From: Bacteroidota bacterium
GTDB lineage: Bacteria > Bacteroidota > Bacteroidia > Chitinophagales > LD1
Assembly (NCBI GenBank): GCA_003165135.1
Contig: PLSN01000170.1
Span: forward strand, 1 to 16,897
Reading direction: 5' to 3'
Length of the DNA stretch: 16,897 nt
Shown here: positions 7,701 to 13,972 of the stretch, in pieces
Position numbering within the stretch: position 1 is the stretch's first letter
Layout of the letters: every line of letters begins with the position of its first letter
Program-made: the position numbers and the translations under genes
The notes under the pieces: model-generated
Seen by the model: the letters and a program-made list of their open reading frames with translations, nothing else
Told to the model about the DNA's origin: nothing
The model's database searches: none

Positions 7701-8106
7701 TCTCTCAGGTATCGTGATACGAAATGGCATCCTGCTCATTGAGTTCATCGATGAGTTACGTCAGCGTGGCTATACCGTTAAGGATGCTGTAGTAGAAGGT
7801 GGCGCTATCCGTATGACCCCGGTCATTCTCACTGCCATGTCGGCAGTATTGGGATTGATACCACTGGCCATAGGGCTGAACATAGATTTTGAAAAATTAT
7901 TCTCAGAGTTCAATCCTCACGTTTATCTCGGCGGTGACAACGTAGCCTTCTGGGGGCCGCTGGCATGGACCATGATATTCGGTTTGATCGGGGCGACATT
8001 CCTCACGCTGCTGGTCGTGCCATCTATGTATATACTGGGGTATAACACACGCCAGTGGTTCAGAGATAAGTTTGACAAGAAGGAAGAAACGATAGTGAAA
8101 GATTGA
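4720..8106 (+). CDS. RND-family (AcrB/HAE1-like) efflux permease
   Basis: 1128 residues; AcrB-type pumps are about 1040. It is the proton-driven inner-membrane trimer of the tripartite pump. Family marks are LPKELFPDVVMPTISVTTIY (41-60) with PGASPQDIENLITKPLE after it, the first porter and docking region, the TM4 proton-relay pair D408-D409 in LGIIVDDAIVVIENTHRIF, and the second half beginning near 580 with SKPVVELFPTGEPNF as the repeat of the first-half motif. The C-terminal helices include FALSGIVIRNGILLIEFIDE. The extra length is partly two added hydrophobic stretches (about 512-530 and 536-553) between TM6 and TM7, and partly an insertion around NPHVYLGGDNVAFWGPLAW near the last helix. 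Both charged Asp residues are intact, so it should be active. Substrates cannot be read from sequence. It is the last gene of the tetR operon. Confidence 0.95.
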   Translation: MISAERLKELPITRWCVNNRTSIYIFTILVSVAGFYIYQNLPKELFPDVVMPTISVTTIYPGASPQDIENLITKPLEKQLKSISGIKKITSNSMSDFGLIVAEFNSDQDSKLCKLKVKDAVDKGKKDLPSDLKNDPQIQEFDISEQPIMNINLAGDIPLEQLKKYAKSLKDKIEGMKEITRVDIIGGYTREIHVDVDMYKMTASGISLSDIENAIARENLNVSGGEVRVGEMRRNLRITGEFTSPNQIGNIVVRSFTGNPAFIKDIATVTDSHADKQDFARLDHKTVVTLNVIKRSGENLLNATDQIYEVLDDYKTNQFPQGLKVQVTGDTSENTRVQLHDLINTVIIGFVLVVFVLMFFMGFRNAFFVGLAVPLSCLIAFLFMPALGLTMNVMVLFSLLLALGIIVDDAIVVIENTHRIFHENHDMSVAQAAKYAAGEVFLPVLAGTLTTLAPFFPLLFWPGIIGKFMKNLPITLIITLGASLFVAFIINPVFAASFMSKDDKAKSNLRNYIPWFIFFALVAIVGYVTKHFAVGNFAIFFVLLMLLYHFVLDRATQTWQDNVWPKFRNLYRSVLKVFIKGYGPLLVPIGAFLMLILSAFVLYLSKPVVELFPTGEPNFVYIYCKLPMGTDATVTDSITQGIEKRVYKVIGEHNPDVTSVITNVGLGAGDPQNPDKVATPYKSKVTVAFKKYADRKDPHTTKWLDSIRNEFKSGVAGAQLSVEQERNGPPVGKAINIEISGDDFKVLTDLQNKITQNIDKANIKGIDELKSDLQISKPEITVVLDNEKLQREGLSKGQVAGELRTALFGKEASKFRDVDDDIPIQIRLNKEYRQNIDELMNLNISFMDFATGSFRQVPIASIATMKYSNSYSVINRKNQKRVVTLSSDVTNGYSGNDVVANIQQVINNMDIPEGYEVKMTGEQEQQQETSSFLGVAFALALALMLMIMVTQFDSAIKPLIIGTTVLFSLIGVFLGNAIFHMKFSVVMTGVGFFALSGIVIRNGILLIEFIDELRQRGYTVKDAVVEGGAIRMTPVILTAMSAVLGLIPLAIGLNIDFEKLFSEFNPHVYLGGDNVAFWGPLAWTMIFGLIGATFLTLLVVPSMYILGYNTRQWFRDKFDKKEETIVKD

Positions 8107-8123
8107 TACGGTCACATTAAACG

Positions 8124-8155
8124 TTTCTCTGCTGATATAAATCTCTTTACATTAG
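8124..8155 (+). promoter_or_regulatory. Weak candidate promoter for lpxH
   Basis: TTTC (8124-8127), 20 bp, then TACATTAG (8148-8155): one mismatch in each box against TTTG and TAnnTTTG. The -7 box ends only 6 bp before the lpxH ATG, so any transcript from it would be nearly leaderless. It may instead be a chance match. Confidence 0.3.
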
Positions 8156-8161
8156 CAGCAG

Positions 8162-8923
8162 ATGACCACCGGAAAGAAAATATATTTCGCCTCAGACCTG
8201 CACCTTGGGACACCTGACTATAAGACCAGTCTCAAGCGTGAGAAGCTATTCGTGCAGTGGCTCGATATGGTGAGCGCAGATGCGGCAGAGATATATCTCG
8301 TAGGCGACACCTTCGATTTTTGGCATGATTACAAAACCGTAGTGCCGAAGGGATACGTCCGGCTGCTTGGCAAACTCGCCGAACTCAGCGACAGGGGAAT
8401 AAAGCTTCACATTTTTACCGGCAATCACGACCTCTGGTTTGATGATTATTTTGATAAAGAACTTGGAGCCAAAATTTATACTGAACCTACGGAGCGGACC
8501 TTTGACGGCAAGTTATTTTTCATCGGGCATGGTGATGGCTTGGGCCCGAAAGACCACGGATATAAATTCATCAAAAAGGTTTTCACCAATCCTGTTTGTC
8601 AATGGTTATTTCGCTGGATACATCCCGATCTGGGTATCCGCCTAGCAGCTTATCTTTCATATCGCAGCAGATATAGCAATACGGGGAGTCATGAGTTAGA
8701 GAAATTTCTCGGAGAGGACCGGGAGTGGCTGGTGCAATATAGTAAACGGCTTCTCGAAAGAAAGCCATATGATTATTTTATCTTTGGGCACAGGCACCTG
8801 CCTCTGGATATTCAGATCAGAGACGAAGTCAGGTATATCAATCTCGGAGACTGGCTGGACTATAATAGCTATGCGGTGTGGGACGGCTCGAAACTGGCAT
8901 TGAAATACTACAATGGGAAATAA
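8162..8923 (+). CDS. lpxH: UDP-2,3-diacylglucosamine diphosphatase LpxH
   Basis: 253 residues of the calcineurin-like metallophosphoesterase fold. LpxH hydrolyses UDP-2,3-diacylglucosamine to lipid X and UMP at the cytoplasmic face of the inner membrane, the fourth step of lipid A synthesis. All five metal and substrate motifs are present: SDLHLG (D12, H14), GDTFDFW (D49), GNHD (N88, H89), GHGDGLG (H123) and GHRHLP (H210, H212). FDFW and the HGDGLGPKDHGYKF block are characteristic of the LpxH group rather than of general phosphodiesterases. The length is slightly above the 240 residues of the Escherichia coli enzyme. The next gene's likely ATG (8925) begins one base after this stop codon. It shows that the organism makes a lipid A outer membrane. 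Confidence 0.93.
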   Translation: MTTGKKIYFASDLHLGTPDYKTSLKREKLFVQWLDMVSADAAEIYLVGDTFDFWHDYKTVVPKGYVRLLGKLAELSDRGIKLHIFTGNHDLWFDDYFDKELGAKIYTEPTERTFDGKLFFIGHGDGLGPKDHGYKFIKKVFTNPVCQWLFRWIHPDLGIRLAAYLSYRSRYSNTGSHELEKFLGEDREWLVQYSKRLLERKPYDYFIFGHRHLPLDIQIRDEVRYINLGDWLDYNSYAVWDGSKLALKYYNGK

Positions 8924-8924
8924 A

Positions 8925-9743
8925 ATGAAAGTGTTACTCAAAGCTGTATTTACATTGTTCATTATTCACTGTTCATTATTCGTTAATGGTCAGGGCCAGG
9001 GCGTCGTTAAAAATAATTATGCCTTCATAGACAGCTATGCCGTCAGGGCTAATGCCGTGAGTGTAGATAATTTCGGGAACTTCTATGTGGCGAGTGACAA
9101 CCAGATACTAAAGTTCGACAGAGATGGAAACTATCAAGTGCGATTTGAAGAGGTCCACAACGGCAAGATCGGCAGTATAGATGTGAGCAATCCTTTTAAG
9201 CTGATCGTTTATTATCCCGACTTTATGAAAGCGGTCGTGCTGGATAAATTTTTGACATTTTTGGTTTCTTATAATTTTTTTGATCTCGGCTATACGAATG
9301 TCACAGCGGTGGGCTCATCAGCTGACGGTTATCTTTGGTTTTATGACGCCGCAGATTTCCGGTTAAAGAAAATTGACATCACAGGTAACGTACAACTTCA
9401 AAGCCAGCCGGTCAATCAGCTGATCGATAAAGTCATTTACCCTAATTTCATAATCGAAAAAAACGGTCAGGTATTTGTCAATGACACGGCTGTCGGGATA
9501 CTGGTCTTTGACAATTTTGGGGCGTATTATAAGACCATTCCTATTCTGGGGCTACAAAAATTTCACATCCTGCAGGAGCAGATCGTCTACTATCAGGACA
9601 ATAAACTAAGAACCTATAACCCTGTGACCTTCGATGCCAAAATGGTAACCCTGCCCGATACTACAGGCACGATACAGGCTGTGATAGATAAGCAGCGCAT
9701 TGCTATCCTCAAAAACGACAGGATAGATTTCTACAAGTATTAG
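8925..9743 (+). CDS. Secreted protein of unknown function, possible beta-propeller
   Basis: 272 residues. I chose ATG 8925, one base after the lpxH stop, rather than ATG 8913, which lies inside lpxH; the shorter form begins MKVLLKAVFTLFIIHCSLFV, an ordinary signal peptide ending near NGQGQG. The mature part has repeated short beta-strand segments with NHL or propeller flavour: NAVSVDNFGNFYVASDNQIL, YNFFDLGYTNVTAVGSSADG, VFVNDTAVGILVFDNFGAYY and the closing KQRIAILKNDRIDFYKY. No catalytic motif is visible. It is probably cotranscribed with lpxH, and a strong terminator follows its stop, but whether it works in envelope assembly is unknown. Part of the signal peptide is encoded by a 14-bp tandem repeat. 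The gene is clearly real; the function is open. Confidence 0.75.
   Translation: MKVLLKAVFTLFIIHCSLFVNGQGQGVVKNNYAFIDSYAVRANAVSVDNFGNFYVASDNQILKFDRDGNYQVRFEEVHNGKIGSIDVSNPFKLIVYYPDFMKAVVLDKFLTFLVSYNFFDLGYTNVTAVGSSADGYLWFYDAADFRLKKIDITGNVQLQSQPVNQLIDKVIYPNFIIEKNGQVFVNDTAVGILVFDNFGAYYKTIPILGLQKFHILQEQIVYYQDNKLRTYNPVTFDAKMVTLPDTTGTIQAVIDKQRIAILKNDRIDFYKY
8956..8983. repeat. 14-bp tandem repeat inside a signal-peptide coding region
   Basis: TGTTCATTATTCAC (8956-8969) is followed directly by TGTTCATTATTCGT (8970-8983), 12 of 14 bases identical. Fourteen is not a multiple of three, so each unit is read in a different frame, yet both yield hydrophobic residues (LFIIHC then SLFV). Loss or gain of one unit would shift the frame. 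Confidence 0.8.
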
Positions 9744-9762
9744 CGCTGTATGCGCTTCTCAG

Positions 9763-9795
9763 CCCGTAAAGGGTTTCAAACCCTTTACGGGTTTT
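9763..9795 (+). terminator. Rho-independent terminator of the lpxH operon
   Basis: CCCGTAAAGGG (9763-9773) pairs perfectly with CCCTTTACGGG (9781-9791) around the loop TTTCAAA, whose ends can extend the stem. TTTT (9792-9795) and further T-rich sequence follow. It lies 20 bp after the stop of the putative propeller gene and separates it from prfA. Confidence 0.85.
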
Positions 9796-9852
9796 GATTG
9801 ATCTTTTCATTATTTTCGCCACAAAAAAATTGAAGTAAAGGGTAAACGTCCT

Positions 9853-9878
9853 TCGTCACCCGACCTTCGTCCCTTCTC
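9853..9878 (+). repeat. TCGTCACCC-CCTTCGTCCC dispersed repeat, copy 1 (prfA leader)
   Basis: Bases 9853-9878 match 16583-16608 at 24 of 26 positions (core TCGTCACCCG, then CCTTCGTCCC). The repeat ends 3 bp before the prfA ATG, so the ribosome-binding region of prfA is made of repeat sequence. There is no facing arm here, unlike the downstream copy. Confidence 0.65.
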
Positions 9879-9881
9879 ACA

Positions 9882-10955
9882 ATGTTCGATCAGATAGAAA
9901 ACCTAAGAGGTAAATATATAGAAATAGGAAAAGCGCTCTCAGACCCGGCGACGGTCTCTGATATGAAACGTTTCACCCAGCTCAATAAGGAATACAAAGA
10001 GCTGGAAAATATCGTCGCCGTATACGACCGCTACAAACTCGTGCTCTCTAATATTGATAACAACAAGCACATCCTCGAGACCGAGAAAGATGAAGAGTTT
10101 CGCGATATGGCAAAGAGTGAGCTGCAACTGCTCGAAGCAGAAACGACAAAGTACGAGACAGAATTAAAGTCTCTTCTTGTGCCTAAAGACCCCGAAGACG
10201 ACCGCAATGTGTTGCTTGAGATCCGCGGAGGTACGGGTGGTGATGAGGCGGCTATCTTCGCCGGCGACCTGATGCGCATGTATACCCGCTACTGCGAGAG
10301 TGTCGGCTGGTCAGTGAGCATAGCCAATGCCAATGACAGCGCAGCAGGAGGATTCAAAGAAGTCGTGCTTGAGATCAAAGGCGAAAACGTCTACGGGAAA
10401 CTGAAATTCGAATCAGGGGTGCATCGTGTACAGCGTATACCTGAGACTGAGAACAAAGGCCGTGTGCACACATCAGCCGCCTCAGTAGCGGTTTTGCCGG
10501 AGGCTGAAGAAGTGGATGTGTACATCAATCCCGCCGATATACGCATGGATGTCTTTCGCGCATCGGGTGCGGGTGGACAGCACGTCAACAGGACCGAGTC
10601 TGCCGTCCGTCTCGTTCACATCCCGACCAATACTGTAGTCGAGTGTCAGGCAGAGCGCTCACAGCATAAGAACCGCGATATGGCGATGACCATGCTCAAG
10701 ACCCGAATCTACGAGGCTGCAGTGCGCAAGCATGAGGACGCTATCGCTGCACGCCGCAAGACTCTCGTGAGCACAGGCGACCGCTCTGCCAAGATACGCA
10801 CCTACAACTACCCCCAGGGCCGCGTGACCGACCACCGCATCAATATGTCCATCTATAATCTCGAAGCCTTTATAAATGGAGATATAGCCGAAATGATGGA
10901 GGCACTAGCAGTAGCCGAACAAACAGAAAAACTCAAAGAAAGTAATCTGGCCTAA
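9882..10955 (+). CDS. prfA: Peptide chain release factor 1
   Basis: 357 residues, the normal RF1 length. It recognises UAA and UAG in the ribosomal A site and triggers peptide release. The order is an N-terminal helical domain (1 to about 100), the LLEIRGGTGGDEAAIFAGDL block (111-130), the codon-recognition region HRVQRIPETENKGRVHTSAA (181-200), and the catalytic GAGGQHVNRTESAVRL loop with GGQ at 231-233, whose Gln is normally methylated. The stop-codon tripeptide reads P187-E188-T189, within the PxT pattern but with Glu where E. coli has Ala and Thermus has Val. The GRVHTSAASVAVLPEAEE context is RF1 rather than RF2, which has SPF. No in-frame alternative start lies close upstream, so ATG 9882 stands. 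Confidence 0.96.
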   Translation: MFDQIENLRGKYIEIGKALSDPATVSDMKRFTQLNKEYKELENIVAVYDRYKLVLSNIDNNKHILETEKDEEFRDMAKSELQLLEAETTKYETELKSLLVPKDPEDDRNVLLEIRGGTGGDEAAIFAGDLMRMYTRYCESVGWSVSIANANDSAAGGFKEVVLEIKGENVYGKLKFESGVHRVQRIPETENKGRVHTSAASVAVLPEAEEVDVYINPADIRMDVFRASGAGGQHVNRTESAVRLVHIPTNTVVECQAERSQHKNRDMAMTMLKTRIYEAAVRKHEDAIAARRKTLVSTGDRSAKIRTYNYPQGRVTDHRINMSIYNLEAFINGDIAEMMEALAVAEQTEKLKESNLA

Positions 10956-10963
10956 AGCTTTTG

Positions 10964-10980
10964 CTAACGGTTGTTAGTTT
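10964..10980. terminator. Weak hairpin between convergent genes
   Basis: CTAAC (10964-10968), loop GGTT, GTTAG (10973-10977), then TTT. It lies in the 46-bp gap between the converging prfA and 11002-11811 genes. The stem is only five pairs, so termination here is doubtful. Confidence 0.3.
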
Positions 10981-11001
10981 AGGTATGACAAAGAACGAGT
11001 T

Positions 11002-11811
11002 TTAATTATTGGGTTTATCTGAAGGTGATTTTTGTGTCAATATATGTTCGAAGTATTCTCCGGTGAACTGATATAAAATATATCTATCAGTAACGGTGCC
11101 ATCTTCAAAAATTATTGGAATGTAAATGATTTTTTTGTTCTCGTCATATTTTATCAGCTTGACCGGCCTCTCAGAGCCATTATATTTATTTATATCACAC
11201 TCCAAAAGAATAGAATTTGTAAACCCCTCTTTTGTTTTTATTAATTGGATTGTATCATTGAATGATCCGTTTTCAAGACTAATAATATCAATGCCCTGAT
11301 ATGCAACAGTGGACGATTCACTTCCGTTATTAATGGTTAAATAATAAGTTTTGTTATTTGCATGGAGAGTAAATATTTCTGTATAAAAACCAGTTGAAGG
11401 AAAACCATCTTCTCCAAATGTAGGAGTATATATAAAAACCTTTCCATTGGATTTCCATTGATAAATACTATTGAAAAAATGCATTGTCCCACCAGTTAGC
11501 ATATCCCAACTATATATTCTAAAAGAGCCATCTTTAGATGTTGTGATCCAACAACAATTGCTATCTATGAGAGATTGGAATGGATAATCCAAAGTGGAGG
11601 GATTGTCTTTAATATAGTTGGTTATTTTAGTGGTAAAAAGAGAGCTATAATATTCAAGCGAATCCGGATCTCCATAATAGAAAGGGAATATTTTATTGTA
11701 GACCTTTATCAAATCTTTCTCCATGTCTTTCATAGATATGGATTGAGCGTTGGACACTGTTGAGAAGGGAAGAAAAATTGATAAGAAAAGAAGGTTTCGT
11801 AAATGGCTCAT
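11002..11811 (-). CDS. Secreted protein of unknown function, AT-rich
   Basis: 269 residues beginning MSHLRNLLFLSIFLPFSTVS and followed by NAQS, a clear signal peptide cleaved near residue 22-23. The mature protein has no transmembrane segment and no enzyme motif that I recognise. Its most distinctive block is SKDGSFRIYSWDMLTGGTMH, which by memory recurs in uncharacterised secreted Bacteroidota proteins. Aromatic-rich beta segments continue to the end (KIIYIPIIFEDG, RYILYQFTGEYFEHIL). It lies 31 bp downstream of the protease gene on the same strand and may be cotranscribed with it. Its base composition is visibly more AT-rich than that of either neighbour, with many AAT, ATA and TTT codons, which hints at a different origin or weak expression. 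The gene is likely real; its role is unknown. Confidence 0.75.
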   Translation of the reverse strand: MSHLRNLLFLSIFLPFSTVSNAQSISMKDMEKDLIKVYNKIFPFYYGDPDSLEYYSSLFTTKITNYIKDNPSTLDYPFQSLIDSNCCWITTSKDGSFRIYSWDMLTGGTMHFFNSIYQWKSNGKVFIYTPTFGEDGFPSTGFYTEIFTLHANNKTYYLTINNGSESSTVAYQGIDIISLENGSFNDTIQLIKTKEGFTNSILLECDINKYNGSERPVKLIKYDENKKIIYIPIIFEDGTVTDRYILYQFTGEYFEHILTQKSPSDKPNN

Positions 11812-11842
11812 GGGGATTGTTAATTTTATAGGTTAAAAAACG

Positions 11843-13717
11843 TTACCTCAGATTCACCCACTTAAATCCTTGCTGATAGCCTTGTGCCGACACTCGTATG
11901 ATATAGACACCGGCTGGCAGATCGGGTTTTATTTCAGTAGTTACATTTTGATAGGTGGCAAGCTGCCGCCCCGATATATCATAGAGCGTGATATCTGCCG
12001 GTACATTAGATGGGGTCACTGCTTTGAATCCATCAGGATATGTGAGCAGGCGGATATAATTTTGCAGAGAGCTAATGTCTGCCGTGCCCAGTGGGTATTC
12101 ACCCGTACAGGTAGAGTCATAGGCGAGGCCATGCTGGTTAAAAACATTGGTGACGATACAATGATACCTCCCGTCAAAGAGGATGCTGTCAGCTTTGATG
12201 TATTGCTGTGCGGCATCGAGCAGGGTGATGTTTGAGCCGAGGCCATACAGCGCCTGAAAAAACATACTGTCACCCGTAGGCCGGCCAAGCTCCCACCATA
12301 TCTGCATCATAGAGGCAGACCATATCTCGGCGTATTTCCAGATGCCTATCACACCGGGGTCGTTCGGTAGGTTGGGGTACACGGTCATATTGTTCACCCA
12401 TCTGCCATCCCAATATTCATTATGACCGTCCCAGTTGAAGACCCAATACCAGTGCGAAGTATCTATGCTAGCAGAGTAGGATGCTGCATCATAGTCGCCG
12501 GAACCTTCATCGATACCGTTTCTTTGCAGGCTGGAGCCGTTGCCATTGGAGTGGTTGGAGTTCCAGGATATGAAGTGTGTATATTCATGTATGACCACAT
12601 CGGCATCCTGCGCATCAGGCACACCACCGGTGCCATAGCAGACACGGTCGGGTGTCTCAAAGAAAGATTCATCAGCGGTATAGAAATGCGGATCTGCTGT
12701 GATCGGGGTATCAGCAGAGTTGAAGCCCAGACCATGTATATAGCTCCTGATCGTATTGAGATGATAGAATACCTGTACATCTTCGAAGCCTTCATCACAG
12801 CGCTCGTAAAAGAAACCCGGGGTAGTCGATGTGACAGGAGTGTAGCCCATATTCTCAGGATTGGCCAGCGTTATATAGTGGCTGTTGAGGTAAAAGGTAT
12901 CATTGACGAAGTCTGCTGTGAAGGATTTCAGCACACGCTGTGTATCGAGCTGCACGGTGCATGAGTCATTGAAATTCTGATAGGCGGAATCCTGACCCAT
13001 ATATGGGGCATAATAGACCACACCTGCCGTAGTGAGCGGGTCGGGGTTATTGACCTTGCCCGTCACTGTAGAGTCTGCGAACATAGGGGCGGCGCGTTGA
13101 TGGTACATCATGCCATCGCGGTCATAGACGATGTGGTCGTGCGCTACAAGTACGCAGCGCAAGTGACCCTTGCCATCCCGGAGGGTGACCTCGTAGCAGA
13201 GTAGAGGTACATTTTGTGTGATTTCAAAAGCAACAACTTGTCTGGCAGTTGCGGTGGCACCTGCCGGGAAGTATTGTTTCAAGTATGCTTGATATACTCC
13301 GACATCTTGATAGTTGAAGTCGGCTGTGTTGACATTCCATCCGGATATATCATACGAGTCATCAAAGATCGAATAGACCATGTTCTTTCGGCTCACATTA
13401 ATCGTGACATCGGAGGCGAATACAGGTATGCCTGCATAGGTCTGGCAGAAAGTATAATGATAGCCACCGGGGCTGGTCTGTGTGAACGTGAGCTGAATAG
13501 CGGTCTGCTTGTTTTGCAGATTGGAGATATGTGCGCGGGCGAAATCAGCTACCACCTCAGTGCTGCTGGCATCACTGACAGGATAACTACCAAAGTCAGT
13601 ATGGCATGTATTGCTTTTGAAAGGGGCGTTGCCACTTCCACCCGGAGATTGGCTGCCGCCAATGGCAAGGTTTGCTACAAGTACAAGGATGATGAACGAA
13701 AAAGACTTTTTTGTCAT
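11843..13717 (-). CDS. T9SS-exported zinc metalloprotease (M36/M4-like, with FTP propeptide)
   Basis: 624 residues. A signal peptide covers about 1-20 (MTKKSFSFIILVLVANLAIG). An FTP-type propeptide spans about 50-200, including YHYTFCQTYAGIPVFASDVT (87-106). The catalytic zinc site is H377-E-Y-T-H381, with GIDEGSGDYDA supplying the likely third ligand E404, the gluzincin pattern. The downstream KYAEIWSASMMQIWWELG (461-478) resembles the GEIWA-MLW-- helix of fungalysins (M36) more than thermolysin's catalytic-His region. The C-terminal 70 residues (about 555-624: LYDISGRQLATYQNV, then PAGVYIIRVSAQGYQQGFKW) form a type A T9SS sorting domain, so it should be released to the surface or medium. 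It probably digests extracellular protein. It is divergent from the helical-protein gene at 13973 and leads the AT-rich secreted gene. Confidence 0.9.
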   Translation of the reverse strand: MTKKSFSFIILVLVANLAIGGSQSPGGSGNAPFKSNTCHTDFGSYPVSDASSTEVVADFARAHISNLQNKQTAIQLTFTQTSPGGYHYTFCQTYAGIPVFASDVTINVSRKNMVYSIFDDSYDISGWNVNTADFNYQDVGVYQAYLKQYFPAGATATARQVVAFEITQNVPLLCYEVTLRDGKGHLRCVLVAHDHIVYDRDGMMYHQRAAPMFADSTVTGKVNNPDPLTTAGVVYYAPYMGQDSAYQNFNDSCTVQLDTQRVLKSFTADFVNDTFYLNSHYITLANPENMGYTPVTSTTPGFFYERCDEGFEDVQVFYHLNTIRSYIHGLGFNSADTPITADPHFYTADESFFETPDRVCYGTGGVPDAQDADVVIHEYTHFISWNSNHSNGNGSSLQRNGIDEGSGDYDAASYSASIDTSHWYWVFNWDGHNEYWDGRWVNNMTVYPNLPNDPGVIGIWKYAEIWSASMMQIWWELGRPTGDSMFFQALYGLGSNITLLDAAQQYIKADSILFDGRYHCIVTNVFNQHGLAYDSTCTGEYPLGTADISSLQNYIRLLTYPDGFKAVTPSNVPADITLYDISGRQLATYQNVTTEIKPDLPAGVYIIRVSAQGYQQGFKWVNLR

Positions 13718-13739
13718 GCTACGATTTTCATATGTATAA

Positions 13740-13934
13740 AGATACCTCGTTTTATTGAGCTTTGGTATAGGCCTTGCTCATATTAACATTGAAGGAAAGA
13801 ACACCATTTTTCAGCTTAATATCGGAAAGCCGTTAATTCCTGTATTTCAGTTAGAAGTAGTAAAAACGAGCTTTTCGGAAATCAATTTAACCAAGATCAG
13901 TGAAGAGCCTATTTGGGCATATGTTATATATTAA
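13740..13934 (+). pseudogene. Possible gene remnant: start-less open stretch ending in TAA
   Basis: After a stop at 13737-13739 the frame stays open for 64 codons to TAA at 13932-13934. It contains no ATG. Its latter part reads like folded protein (NTIFQLNIGKPLIPVFQLEV, then a KTSFSEINLTK stretch and a WAYVIY end). It fills the gap between the divergent protease and helical-protein genes. It may be the 3' end of a gene whose front was lost, or a chance open frame in AT-rich DNA. No similarity was identified. Confidence 0.3.
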
Positions 13935-13972
13935 GAATTCTTTATTCTATTTGTATAAAATAAAAAGCCCCT

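Noticed and set aside
8913..8924. ATG 8913 as start of the putative propeller gene
   Set aside because: It overlaps lpxH and adds MGNK before an ideal signal peptide that starts at ATG 8925.
9811..9818. TATTTTCG as a -7 box for prfA
   Set aside because: One mismatch to TAnnTTTG, but no -33 TTTG or TTG lies 19-20 bp upstream, where the terminator stem is.
12422..12964. 180-codon plus-strand frame across the protease gene, and 13214-13786 plus
   Set aside because: Both are antisense to the catalytic and propeptide regions of a well-supported protease and show no domain of their own.
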